Below, one piece after another: positions 10,936-20,762 of a stretch of 64,000 bases of DNA (within the stretch, counting starts at the first letter, position 1; every line of letters begins with the position of its first letter). The notes under the pieces are model-generated. The model had not been told where the DNA came from. It searched no databases and saw only the letters and a list, made by a program, of their open reading frames with translations. Location: NCBI GenBank assembly GCA_032622095.1, contig CP136062.1, forward strand, positions 12,367,710 to 12,431,709. The letters are read 5' to 3'. The stretch comes from Siphonodentalium dalli (taxonomy: Eukaryota; Mollusca; Scaphopoda; Gadilida; Siphonodentaliidae). A program made the position numbers and the translations under genes.

Positions 10936-12418
10936 TGGAAATGACAGACATGATATATCCAGACTTGGGTTAAACATCTGCCGATTATGATCAACTTCAC
11001 GATATGTCTATAGACAGGGTTTCTGCCAAGGGGAAATTAATGAGTCCGTATTGGGGAAATACATAACGCGACGGGATAACCATGATTCGTCCCGTCGGGC
11101 GAAATTTTGTTATTTGACACTGAAAAGTAGCCATTTCCTTGCACCTGAGTGTCCCACAAAGCAATCCAAAGCTACGTATATTACGCAAGTCGATCATTTT
11201 CCGTGGGTGCATTAATTCTGTTGATGGTATCCAGATAATTAATCATGTAATTACACACGTAAGACTGCCATCTGATTGAAGATTATATCAATGAACAAGC
11301 TACATGTTACAGTGTTTAAAAATTTAGAACTTACAATAAGATTCCGACAGGTATAATGAAACTAAACACTAAAAAGCATCTATGCATTGACACCAATAAT
11401 ACCTAGCTGGGAGAATTGAATTAAGTATTGACTAGTATTTCAAGTAACTTCCGTGAAATGAAACTGATATATTCCATGTATTCTGTCAATCGTAAAACTA
11501 TTTGTGCGCTGTGACGTCATACTGCAGGGTTTGTCTGCAGGAGATATTTATAGCGGCGAAATATGAATGGTAGCGAAATCTTTCAAACTCGGAACGCGTA
11601 GCTTGTCAATAGTCTGTATTTGTCCAACAACTGACGACTGCTGCTATAGAACAGAGTATTAGCCAGCGTGTTACAAAATATAATTGAGTTTTGGCGGGAA
11701 ATGTGAACATGTGCGTCGTTGATTGTGCTTGGGGACCCAGGCGGGACAACGAAACTATTATTGACTGTACTTTGACTTTATCTCCATATTGGGGGGGTAT
11801 GTTTTTGTGTTTATCCTCCATGCATGTAATATGGGTCAAATTAATGGTGTTGTCGCTATGAATTCCCACTATAAAGACTGTTTTGGGACAGGTTCCGTAT
11901 TATAATAGTTTGATAGCACAGGATCTCGGAGGTAGATACCTCCTTTGGTAGGAGAATCGCCTGTTGGCATATGTTGATCCCTACTCTGCCTAACTCAGCA
12001 ATTCGGCATTCTTTGATCACATTATGTAATCGTACGATAGCACGGGATCTCCGAGCGTGAGTAATTTCAACCACAGAAATCTCGTGCAAAAATATATCCG
12101 TACTCAGCAGTCCGACATTCTTTGATATTACCGCGACATTTATTACGCTGTATATAACGTCGCTATTTCATTGCACACCAAACATTACGTTGTAGTTTTG
12201 GCGCTTTGATTTCAAAGGGTTACACTGTACCAGTAACATACTGTGCTCAATTGACACACTTTTTCACCAGTATTCTGTTTAACTACCGTTGCAGCCAGAT
12301 TTTTTATGACATATTGCTACTGACTTTTGGTACATGTATGAATCAAACAGATCATCTGCGAGGGGAATTAGGCAGTCCTACGGACGCTGAGCCATACTAA
12401 CGGAACCCCTGCTATAGA
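10936..12418 (+). other. BANP intron 1, last part: no recognised feature
   Basis: Non-coding, no clear repeat family. Reverse-strand open frames at 11606-11869 and 11856-12089 and a forward one at 12206-12400 show no domain I recognise. Confidence 0.4.
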
Positions 12419-12640
12419 GTACTGATGCTGGTGACGATGATGCTGCTGATGATGATGGTGATGATGAAGATTACAATGATGATGATAATAATAATGATGG
12501 TGATGTTGACGGTGGCAATTATGACTATAGAGTGCTGCTGCTGATGATGATGATTATAATGAAGGTGACGATGTTGACACTGATGATGATGATACTACCA
12601 ATATGGACGACGACAATGGTAATGATGATGGGTGATGCTT
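12419..12640. repeat. GAT/GGTGAT-rich triplet microsatellite
   Basis: Imperfect GATGAT, GCTGATGAT and GGTGATGAT runs over ~220 bases. It lies ~140 bases upstream of the exon 2 acceptor. Confidence 0.85.
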
Positions 12641-12779
12641 ATATTGTTGTTGTTTTCTGTATATTGAATGTACTTTAGCCATGTTATTTATCTAATTCTC
12701 ATCTCATGTTGCACATATTGTGTCTGAGTAAGTAAACTATATATATGTTTGGCCTCAAATAAATTATGTTCTTTTTCAG

Positions 12780-12855
12780 CTGATTATCCAAACGGATGTT
12801 GGCTCGGCGATGAGACAAACCCGGAGATGAGAGTCAGGGTTCCCATTACACCCAG
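12780..12855 (+). CDS. BANP: BANP exon 2 of window (BEN domain, first part)
   Basis: A 76-bp exon with acceptor TTCTTTTTCAG and donor CCCAG/GTGTGT. It starts with two bases completing GCT (Ala) and ends with AG, completed by T from the next exon to give Ser. The peptide DYPNGCWLGDETNPEMRVRV closely matches the conserved BANP segment DYPNG-WLGDE-NPEMRVR. The last ~27 bases and the donor are the founding copy of the 53-bp tandem array described next, so several downstream sites share the same donor sequence. Reading through the true donor meets a TAG within ~18 bases. Confidence 0.93.
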
Positions 12856-12916
12856 GTGTGTTCATAATTAGTACACCTTAATTACACCCAGGAGTGTTCA
12901 TAATCAGTACACCTTA
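12829..12916 (+). repeat. First copies of 53-bp exon/donor repeat
   Basis: The exon 2 end plus donor (CAGGGTTCCCATTACACCCA, then GGTGTGTTCATAATTAGTAC) is followed at once by a partial second copy, ATTACACCCAGGAGTGTTC, in which the donor GT has become GA. The array is then split by the element at 12917-14100 and continues at 14101. Confidence 0.88.
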
Positions 12917-14100
12917 GGCCTAAAAAAAAAAGACGTTTGTTTCCGCTAACCCGACCGACCCTATTTTAAACCCCCTACCCTAAACTTTTTATTACCATTG
13001 CAAAAAAAAAAAAAAAAGATTTAAGTTTAACAGTTGGAATCATACTGTAAAGTATGTTTGGCTTTATCTAGCTTTCATCTGTGAAAACTTCAAATAGTTT
13101 CAGTTCAGGTTTGTTATCATTCAGCCTTCAGACTTCAGTATTTCAATCAAATACAGTACAGGAACATTAACAATTTGATCGAATCAACCTGGTTATCAGA
13201 TGGGATCTCATAATACCAAATGAATAATTAATATAGAGATTAGTACTATAAATAGTAATTACTAACTTAATAGACATTGTTTCTGTACTACATGTAGTAT
13301 CTTATGTATGAATTTTATAAAATAGCCGATTATATGAATTAGAGTTATAATGGTAAGTCTCATTTCAAGCAGGATAAGCATAATCCATTGAACCAAAAGA
13401 TATCTGACAATGACTTATAAGCATTTCCAATCCATACATATATAAAAAATTTCGAAAGTTATGCTTGAGAAACTTGATCAAATTGACCTCTCAGTAAAAT
13501 TCAAAATACTGACTCAAAGTGCCCTAGATTAGCTCTAAATGCAATTTTTTTTCAAAAAATTTCCAGGGGGAGAACCCCCATCATCAGCAGGGGGTCATCC
13601 CTTCCAAACCTTCTTCCGCTCAGGCCTTCAGGTTATGCCTTCGGCATATCATTGTCCAAAATCAGGTGTCCCCAAAAAATACCTAGATCCTTCACTGAAT
13701 ACGGAGGAGAAGGTAGTGTTGTGAAGCCATCATTAAGAGATCGGTAAAAGATGGTCACTCCAATATGTGAACAGTGCAGTGACGCTGGACTGACTCCAGT
13801 TGTCGCCAGACCATATGGGAAATATTAGGATTATCAAAGACTATATTAGTATATAGACTGGTATATATGTATATATTAAAGCATATGTAAGATTGAATTG
13901 GAGTTTCTAGATCCTCTGTCATCTGGGTTAACCTGATTGGGGCTAAGAAGTGCATAGTTTGAGTTATTGACAAGTATTATACAATTATTTTTAAAGATAC
14001 TGAAAAAAAAAAGTTATCAAAACAAAAAAAATAAGCCTACCTACCCACCCTAATTTTTTTCAGCTCGTTAGCGGAAACAAATGTATTTTTTTTTTAGGCC
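12917..14100. mobile_element. PIF/Harbinger-like non-autonomous element inserted in the donor array
   Basis: 1,184 bp with ends GGCCTAAAAAAAAAA and TTTTTTTTTTAGGCC. The inverted homology extends to GTTTGTTTCCGCTAAC. It is flanked by TTA (12914-12916, 14101-14103). A TWA 3-bp duplication with GG-starting ends fits PIF/Harbinger, but no transposase is present. It carries an older hAT-like fragment at 13540-13697. Confidence 0.72.
13540..13697 (-). mobile_element. hAT-like MITE fragment nested in the Harbinger-like element
   Basis: Shares CAGGTGTCCCCAAA and AAATTTCCAGGG with the hAT MITE at 10269-10600 and ends CTAGATCCTTCACTG, a typical hAT CAGTG terminus in reverse. The opposite end is not evident. 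Confidence 0.5.
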
Positions 14101-14419
14101 TTATATAACTCAGGGTTCCCATTACACCCAGGTGTGTTCATAATTAGTACACCTTGTATAACTCAGGGTTCCCATTACACCCAGGTGTGTTCATAATCAG
14201 TACACCTTATATAACTCAGGGTTCCCATCACACCCAGGTGTGTTCATAATTAGTACACCGTATATAACTCAGGGTTCCCATTACACCCAGGTGTGTTCAT
14301 AATTAGTACACCTTATATAAATCATGGTTCCCATCACACCCAGGTGTGTTCATAATTAGTACACCTTATATAACTCAGGGTTCCCATTACACCCAGGTGT
14401 GTTCATAATTAGTACACCT
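14101..14419 (+). repeat. 53-bp array of duplicated BANP exon-end/donor sequence, 6 copies
   Basis: Six monomers of exactly 53 bp. Each contains the last ~20 bases of exon 2 (GGGTTCCCATTACACCCAG, or CATCACACCCAG in two), an intact GTGTGT donor and the first ~25 intron bases, joined by TTATATAACTC. They sit ~135 bp upstream of the exon 3 acceptor and could act as decoy donors. Confidence 0.92.
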
Positions 14420-14531
14420 CGGCGAGAGCTTTCCGATGAATGGCAACAAGCCATATTTCTGACTAAATCCTGAAAAGTTACCCATAATTCTGCTGTGGTT
14501 AAGGAGTCAATTACTTAGGGCATTACTGTAA
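14420..14531. mobile_element. Family D palindrome, right half only
   Basis: CGAGAGCTTTCCGATGAATG through GGGCATTACTGTA; the left arm is missing. It lies directly between the donor array and the exon 3 acceptor. Confidence 0.8.
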
Positions 14532-14552
14532 TAGTTTCTGTTCACATTGCAG

Positions 14553-14716
14553 TGACATCCTCCATATTCATTCAAATTCGAGATCGGCTGAGAAAATGGC
14601 GTTAACGCTGTTGGACTATCTGTTTGATAGAGAAACTCAAGCCTCGTCAAATCTGTCTGGTCAAGGGAAGCACGGGAAGAAGCAGCTAGATCCACTCATG
14701 ATATATGGAATACGAT
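14553..14716 (+). CDS. BANP: BANP exon 3 of window (BEN domain, central part)
   Basis: A 164-bp exon with acceptor TTCACATTGCAG and donor CGAT/GTAAGT. One entering base completes AGT. It encodes DILHIHSNSRSAEKMALTLL, then DYLFDRETQASSNLSGQGKH and GKKQLDPLMIYGIR. The blocks AEKMALTLLDYLF and LSGQGKHGKKQLDPL-IYGIRC are hallmark BANP BEN-domain sequence. The final T joins GT of the next exon to make the conserved Cys. The BEN domain is a helical DNA- and protein-binding module. No stop or frameshift. Confidence 0.95.
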
Positions 14717-14730
14717 GTAAGTATGCCCCA

Positions 14731-14790
14731 TAGAGAGCCCCATCTAAACTGGAGCGTTGCTTCTGTGTGAGGCTCCATGTAGGTTAAACA
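14731..14790. repeat. Family A stem-loop fragment
   Basis: CCCATAGAGAGCCCCATC and GTGAGGCTCCATGTAGGTTA, shortened in the loop, starting 15 bases after the exon 3 donor. Confidence 0.6.
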
Positions 14791-14829
14791 TTAAGCTTTA
14801 TATATCGCCTTGGTTATTAATGATGTAAG

Positions 14830-15300
14830 TATGTGCAGGCACCAACAGAGCCTGAGTTTAGTGTACCTTTCATTTGCAGAATGAGGTGCCCAGAGGGTGA
14901 ATTTAGTGACGCTATCTCGCATAGCAGGCTAGCATCACTAATTTCACCCTCTGGGGACCTCATTCTGCATGGTCTCATCTGCTATGGGAGACATAAACTC
15001 AGATTTAAGTTCCCAAATGGTGAATATTGTGATGTACACCCATTGGGAACCTCGATTATGCAATTTGTCATCTGCCAATTTGGGGATATAGAGAAACTAA
15101 ACTAAAAAAGAAATAGAATCTATGTAAAGAAGTTTCTGTAGAAATTTGATAATAAAGAAACTTTCCAGAGAACATGAGGCCTAAGCATAATGAGGTCCCC
15201 AGAGGGTGAATTTGGTGATTCTAGCCCATTATGTGGGATAGCATCATTAAATTCACCCTCTGGGGACCTCATTCTGCAAATGACAGGCACACTAAACTCA
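14830..15300. mobile_element. Complete family C composite element
   Basis: Hairpin 14878-14966, core 14990-15185 with GGTGTACATCACAATATTC-type sequence inverted, and hairpin 15188-15277. Outer ends GAGTTTAGTGTNCC and its complement at 15290 (ACACTAAACTCAGGCTTG). Both hairpins carry the GGGTGAAT/ATTCACCC arms. Forward open frames across it are by-products. Confidence 0.8.
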
Positions 15301-15319
15301 GGCTTGACTCAAACAATTA

Positions 15320-16045
15320 CCATTAGGGAATATAAATTGATATACCATGTAGTTTGGTGTCTTATTAGGGAATATAAATTGATATACCATGTAGTTTGGT
15401 GTCTTATTAGGGAATATAAATTGATATACCATGTAGTTTGGTGTCTTATTAGGGAATATAAATTGATATACCATGTAGTTTGGTGTCTTATTAGGGAATA
15501 TAAATTGATGTACCATGTAGTTTGGTGTCTTATTAGGGAATATAAATTGATATACCATGTAGTTTGGTGTCTTATTAGGGAATATAAATTGATGTACCAT
15601 GTAGTTTGGTGTCTTATTAGGGAATATAAATTGATATACCATGTAGTTTGGTGTCTTATTAGGGAATATAAATTGATATACCATGTAGTTTGGTGTCTTA
15701 TTAGGGAATATAAATTGATATACCATGTAGTTTGGTGTCTTATTAGGGAATATAAATTGATATACCATGTAGTTTGGTGTCTTATTATGGAATATAAATT
15801 GATATACCATGTAGTTTGGTGTCTTATTATGGAATATAAATTGATATACCATGTAGTTTGGTGTCTTATTAGGGAATATAAATTGATATACCATGTAGTT
15901 TGGTGTCTTATTAGGGAATATAAATTGATATACCATGTAGTTTGGTGTCTTATTAGGGAATATAAATTGATATACCATGTAGTTTGGTGTCTTATTAGGG
16001 AATATAAATTGATATACCATGTAGTTTGGTGTCTTATTAGGGAAT
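15320..16045. repeat. 42-bp minisatellite, ~17 copies, abutting the exon 4 acceptor
   Basis: Monomer CTTATTAGGGAATATAAATT then GATATACCATGTAGTTTGGTGT, with single-base variants (GATGTACC at ~15508 and ~15592; ATTATGG at ~15786 and ~15828). 42 is a multiple of three, so long open frames exist on both strands; they are not genes. The last partial copy runs into the polypyrimidine tract of the exon 4 acceptor. Confidence 0.95.
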
Positions 16046-16076
16046 GTGTATTTTCTATTGAAAATGTCATTTTCAG

Positions 16077-16324
16077 GTCATTTAATCCACAAATTCAACA
16101 TAACAGAGCCAGATTGGCACAGGATAAAACAGAACATTGATTCTAAATGTAGAACAGCGTGGCGACGAAGACAGCGAGGAATGCCAATGACAGTAAAAGC
16201 CTTCCGTGGGAAAGGGTCGACGACATCGTCTAATTTCACCGATCTAGACGGTATTCAGGGTGTGCACTTACCATCAGCAACGAGTGACGAAGATTCCATT
16301 CAAAATGACGACGTTCGAATTCAG
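16077..16324 (+). CDS. BANP: BANP exon 4 of window (end of BEN domain and basic tail)
   Basis: A 248-bp exon with acceptor TCATTTTCAG and donor TTCAG/GTATTT. It begins with GT completing the conserved Cys and ends on a codon boundary. The peptide HLIHKFNITEPDWHRIKQNI then DSKCRTAWRRRQRG matches the BANP signature (FGITESDWYRIKQ-IDSKCRTAWRR-QRG in vertebrates). A divergent acidic linker follows (SATSDEDSIQNDDVRIQ). The 36 bases at the exon end are echoed 54 bases downstream (16343-16378) in the same frame with mostly conservative changes. Read-through would end at a TGA... stop region at 16394-16396 (TGA), after ENSIRNEDIPIQ. Confidence 0.94.
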
Positions 16325-16342
16325 GTATTTGTTTATAGCGTC

Positions 16343-16378
16343 GAAAATTCCATTCGAAATGAAGACATTCCAATTCAA
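16343..16378 (+). repeat. BANP: Diverged duplicate of the exon 4 end inside intron 4
   Basis: GAAAATTCCATTCGAAATGA... matches 16289-16324 at ~30 of 36 positions. The offset of 54 bases (18 codons) keeps the frame. It is followed by GTGAAA, a possible weak alternative donor (CAA/GTGAAA). Confidence 0.7.
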
Positions 16379-16654
16379 GTGAAATGTTTCAAATGAAATT
16401 AATTTCATTTACTCAATACAAGAACTTAACTGTAACTTTTTGGCTTTCCTTCTTCTTTATCATTCTATTCTTTGCTCAGAAAAAAATAAACTCCTTCCCA
16501 AGTTGAGCTACAGTGTCACCAGTGTTCGCGCTGTCGGTAGCCAAATTAGCCAATGGCTAATCTTTTTCGAATTTGGCTAATAAAAATTTCATTTGGCTAA
16601 ACTTTTTTTTACCCCAAATGGAGACGGAAAGCATGGAGTCAGAAAGCTAATTAA

Positions 16655-17045
16655 CACTTTACCCAACAAACCGGCCAAAACCGGCCAGATAAAGCTTCAA
16701 CAGCCTAAAATATCTTGGGTCTGTCTCAATAGAACCATACACATATGGATATCATTGGAACCGGCTCCTTGACCACATTGTGATAGTTACAGTTATGCCC
16801 TGTGCCAATGCATTCTCTTATATATGCGAGTCGACCATAGGTCGCCTCGCATATATAAGAGAATGCATTGGCCTAAAACAAATCTTTTTTAAACACTTTT
16901 TACCATTTTTTCTTACATTCTTTAACAATTTATAATTTTTAATGTGTTAAGCCAATGCATTCTCTTATATATGCGAGGCGACCTATGGTCGACTCGCATA
17001 TATAAGAGAATGCATTGGCACAGGGCCGTTCTGTTGGGTAAAGAT
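16655..17045. mobile_element. TTAA (piggyBac-like) MITE nested in the hAT element
   Basis: Flanked by TTAA (16651-16654, 17046-17049). Ends are CACTTTACCCAACA and TGTTGGGTAAAG. Inside are two family B hairpins in inverted order (16797-16875, 16950-17027). It is related to 25777-26143, which shares GCTTCAACAGCCTAAAATAT. Confidence 0.78.
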
Positions 17046-17469
17046 TTAATAAAAGCGCTCAATAGATCGACATTCAAGACGAAGTTAGGTGATGAAAGTA
17101 ATTCGTTATTTTCGTACTTATGAAATATCGTTTCGTAACGGTGGCGTTGATTGAATTGTGGCGGCTGTACAAAGGGAACATTACACAACTGTTTGACATC
17201 TGATCAGTATTTTTGTTTATATATATGCTTTGAAGAGAGTTTTTATTTGGAGCGCAATTAATAGGTGAATACCTAGTGGTGACGTTGTTGTTTTAAAGAG
17301 TGTTTTTGCAGTGTCCAAATAATATGCGGATTTTTTTTTTATACGCCGTCGATGACACCGACTATGTAAACAATACTAAACATGTATGCTTTGAAGAGAG
17401 TTGTCATCAGTGAGCACAATGAATAGGTGATTACCTAGTGATACCGCTGTTGTTTTAACTGACTGACTT

Positions 17470-17683
17470 TTTCGGACAAAGACAGACATTGCCTTCTATA
17501 CCACAGACTGAGTGTCCTCTAACGGACATACGAAATGATGATAGTAGATGTGAGGAAGTTACTGAACAGACGAACGAACCTGACGAAGCACTACTGAATA
17601 CGACGAGAGTCACGAGACCGAATGACATTAGTTTACTGACGCCTAAAAGACATCTGATGTTCAGACATTGGGCTCTCCGTTGA
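17470..17683 (+). pseudogene. Unrecognised coding-like segment inside the hAT element
   Basis: An open segment follows an acceptor-like GACAAAGACAG and ends in TGA at 17681-17683 (final residues FRHWALR). It is acidic and polar in its first part. AATAAA lies ~400 bases downstream, at ~18081. It could be the remnant last exon of the element's protein. I do not recognise a transposase motif, so no function is assigned. Confidence 0.35.
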
Positions 17684-18276
17684 GAGCCTAACCAGCCTAA
17701 TCGTCAAAACATATATGTTGTATACTGGTTATGTAATTGATTAAGCCGTCTGTAAGATAAAATACCTAAATGCTTTGTTCGTTATAGAAGAGCAGTTCTT
17801 AACTCAATGGTTATGTAATGTGTGTCATAAAGTGCATCCCGTCTATTAACAGTTAACACCTTACTACAGTAGTTAGCCATAGTTAGCGGCTGTCATGCCA
17901 TGGTGTCAATAGTGTCAACGGCATAGAGTTATTACAATTAGTATAGCGGATTATAATTATATAGAATGTTAGTTTCATGTTTGCGAATGCCTGTGTGATA
18001 TGTGATGATATGTTCGTATAATATTGTTTTTAAAGTTGTTTTTTGTGTTGTTTTAATTATGTTTTCATTCTGAGTATAACAAATAAAGTTTAAAACAAAT
18101 ATTTTAGTCATTAATTGTGAACCGACCAGAAAACGATGATTTAATTTGGCCAAAGTTTTTTTTAATTTGGCCAAAAAATATTTGGCTAAATTTTTTTCAT
18201 TTGGCTAATAAAATTTTCATTTGGCTAAAATTTTGGCTAAAGTTTTTTTCGGTCCAGCGCGAGCACTGAGTGTCAC

Positions 18277-19026
18277 TTACACTTCCATTTTATAGTGCCG
18301 AAAAATTATGGTACTTTGCAGTGAATGACTCTGTTGGACATAAACTCAAAGCCGTAAATGTCTCACCATGTTACCGTCAGCGGAACACAAGAATATTCAC
18401 AGGGTATAGAAGTTTGGATACCTCCATCAATCTGTCATCGGAGCCCAGCACAATTGCTTGCACCCAATATTACTGTATCAACAACAGTATTTACAATGCC
18501 TTTTGTGACGTCATAATTCGGCGAATCGCGAAAGGAGCTGTCGACTTGTTGGGAGTGCGGTTTACCATTGATCGCTTCCTTTGTTGAATCACGGTTCTCG
18601 TTCCGCCGCATCGGTAATCCTTGTAAAATCGATTAGTGTACTCGTCATTCCGCCGTTCCCGTTCCCGCCATACTGGTAATTGTTAGAGATTCAATTAGTG
18701 TACTCATCAATCGGGTCCCGCTCTCTATGGTAGTCCCGTTTTATCGTCCATCTCAATTGGGCCGTCCCTGACAGTGACATGTAAAAATTGGCTATAGGTC
18801 GCCTCGCATATATAAGAGAATGCATTGGCCTAACAATTTTTCATCATTTGTTATTATTTTTTACAACGATCAAAGTTTCTGAATATCTGAAGGTCAGAGT
18901 TAGTTATTTAATTTTTGGCATCTATAAAGTTTTATAAAAGTTTTTAAAAGTTCCACATTTGCGGATGCAAACCATCTTTGATTATATTCTTTGCATCACT
19001 AAACACTTCATTTATTGGAGAATTTT
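18277..19026. other. Intron 4 DNA with family B fragment and a short duplication
   Basis: A ~65-base imperfect duplication (ATTAGTGTACTCGTCATTCC and ATTAGTGTACTCATCAATCG, ~18632 and ~18696). Half a family B hairpin lies at 18788-18850. An open frame at 18270-18587 has no similarity that I recognise. Confidence 0.5.
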
Positions 19027-19457
19027 TAGCTCAACTTTACTTTGTAAAATTTGAGCTATTGCCATGGTTTGGTATCCATCGTCCGTGTGTTGAGATGTCC
19101 ATCAACAATTTCCATTAGCACAGGCTACAGGTCATACCTTTGGTCAGATCATTATGAAATTTGTCATGGTTGTTGACATGTAGATGGGAATGAGTCATTT
19201 TGGGGTCATTCGGCCATAAAACATTGCCGCCAGCAGCCATCTTCGATTTTACTCTTTGCATGACTAAATCCTTTGGCATGGGCTACAGGTCGTACCTTTG
19301 TCGGATCATCATGAAATTTGTCATGGATGTTAACATTGATATGTAGATGGGAAAAAGTCATTTTGGGTTCATTCAGCTGCCATCTTGGATTTCAAAATTC
19401 AATTCATTCCATTTATTGCTCATCACAAAAATTTTAACTTCTTTGCAAAGTTGAGCT
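19027..19457. mobile_element. Family E element (inverted AGCTCAACTTT ends)
   Basis: Starts TTTTAGCTCAACTTTAC and ends TTGCAAAGTTGAGCTACAG. The interior repeats the phrases CTACAGGTCGTACCTTTGTC, ATCATGAAATTTGTCATGG and GCAGCCATCTT. Other copies: 19800-20148 and 34655-34950. Confidence 0.75.
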
Positions 19458-19544
19458 ACAGTGTCATGGACACTTTCATATAAATTTACAGGCATTTTCA
19501 GGATTATTTCTAGATGGAAGCAAGCCTTGAAATAGTGTGTCTGT

Positions 19545-19760
19545 CATTTGCAGAATGAGGTCCCCAGAGGGTGAATTTAGTTATGCTACCCCATATAGCG
19601 GGCTATCATCACCAAATTCACCCTCTAGGGACCTCATTCTGCTTACACCTCAGCAGAATGAGGTTCCCAGAGGGTGAATTTGGTGATTCTAGCCCGCTAT
19701 GCGGGGTAGCATCACTAAATGCACCCTCTGGGGACCTCATTCTGTAAATGACAGACACAC
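19545..19760. mobile_element. Two adjacent family C hairpins
   Basis: Palindromes 19555-19640 and 19652-19745 with GAGGTCCCCAGAGGGTGAAT arms and different loops, joined directly by the short TTACACCTCAG link. The core region of the C element is missing between them. Confidence 0.8.
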
Positions 19761-19799
19761 TATTTCAAGGCTTGGATGGAAGCTATTGAATTTGCATGA

Positions 19800-20148
19800 T
19801 ATACATACAAAACAGCTGCTGGCAGCCATCTTAGATTTTAATCTTTGCATCTCTAAGTACTTCGGCACAGCTACAGGTCGTACCTTTTGTCGGATCATCA
19901 TGAAATTTATCATGGATGTTAATATTGACATGTAGATGTGAACGAGTAATTTTGGGGTCGTTCGGCATAAAAACATGGCTGTCAGCAGCCATCTTTGATT
20001 TTATTCTTTGCATGACAGCTAACATTTTACATCCCAAACTTCATATGGCTCTTCGTGTTGATCTCTGCTATTACTTAAACATTTCAACCTTTCTGCATTC
20101 CTTATCGCTCCATTGTATGACATAATCCCCTTCTCAAAGTTGAGCTAC
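19800..20148. mobile_element. Family E element, partial, next to the exon 5 acceptor
   Basis: Contains GCAGCCATCTTAGATTTTAA, GTCGGATCATCATGAAATTT and the terminus CTCAAAGTTGAGCTACAGTG. The sequence just after this terminus supplies the polypyrimidine tract of exon 5 (ACTTTCATTTCCAG). Confidence 0.75.
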
Positions 20149-20174
20149 AGTGCCATCGACACTTTCATTTCCAG

Positions 20175-20339
20175 AGCGATGTTGACATAACGCAAGTGAT
20201 ACCAAGTGATATTCAGACTGCCATGGTGCACGGTGATATTAACGGTGAGATACAAATACTACACGCCACTCCAGAACAGATCTCACAACTACAACAGGCT
20301 CACCATATTCAGATCCTACAGGGCGAAGCAGTCATACAG
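20175..20339 (+). CDS. BANP: BANP exon 5 of window (Gln-rich carboxy-terminal region)
   Basis: A 165-bp exon with acceptor CATTTCCAG and donor ATACAG/GTATAT; it starts and ends on codon boundaries, in phase with exon 4. The peptide starts SDVDITQVIPSDIQTAMVHG and ends QLQQAHHIQILQGEAVIQ. This hydrophobic/Gln-rich pattern resembles the BANP carboxy-terminal region (runs such as VQIHQIGEDGQ in vertebrates), presumed to be a transactivation segment. It is assigned mainly by frame, splice sites and composition. An extra small exon between 16325 and 20174 cannot be excluded. Confidence 0.82.
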
Positions 20340-20365
20340 GTATATATTTAAACGCTCCAATAATC

Positions 20366-20762
20366 GTGACAGATAAACACACAGACAAACACTTGGCTTT
20401 TGACCATATAACTCCTATACTGGATAAACTGCATTGGCTTCCGATCGAGGAAAGAGTTCATTTCAAAAACAATATTGTTTACAAGTGTTTTAAATGGCTT
20501 GGCACCATCCTACCTATCCGATACCGTTATACGTTATCAACCACCCAGACCACTTAGGTCTGCAAAGTAGAACTTGTTAATACATACTCCTGGCAATCTA
20601 GTAACATGCAGCGACCGCGCATTTTCCTTGGCCGGTCCCAGGCTCTGGAATTTATTGCCAGACCACCTTAAAGCTCCGCAACCAATTGATCAATTTAAAT
20701 TCAACTGCAGATGCCAATTCGTCACTATGTATTATGTTTGCATGTTTGTATCACATATTTGA
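20366..20762 (+). pseudogene. LINE reverse-transcriptase carboxy-terminal remnant
   Basis: Just inside intron 5. Frame 1 has FDHITPILDKLHWLPIEERV, typical of CR1/L2/Jockey-type non-LTR retrotransposon proteins. After a frameshift near 20545, the second frame reads RPLRSAK, a TAG, then NLLIHTPGNLVTCSDRAFSL and AGPRLWNLLPDHLK, the usual end of these proteins. At least one frameshift and one stop: inactive. Known family pattern; clade not resolved. Confidence 0.82.

Larger units (their letters stand above)
16520..18268. mobile_element. hAT element, 1,749 bp, perfect 8-bp target duplication
   Basis: Flanked by AGTGTCAC at 16512-16519 and 18269-18276. Termini are CAGTGTTCGCGCTG and the complement of CAGCGCGAGCACTG. 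Subterminal ATTTGGCTAA repeats occur at both ends (16540-16615, 18140-18245). The target was the end of a family E element (GAGCTACAGTGTCAC). It holds a TTAA element, which itself holds family B hairpins. No intact hAT transposase is recognisable. Confidence 0.88.

Noticed and set aside
12430-12460. Further hammerhead core (CTGATGATGATG)
   Set aside because: It lies in a GAT microsatellite with no GAAA box or pairing helices.
15190-16140. Long open frames (316, 253 and 240 codons) on both strands
   Set aside because: They are the 42-bp tandem array read in three frames; the repeat period is a multiple of three and has no stop. There is no codon bias, domain or proper start.
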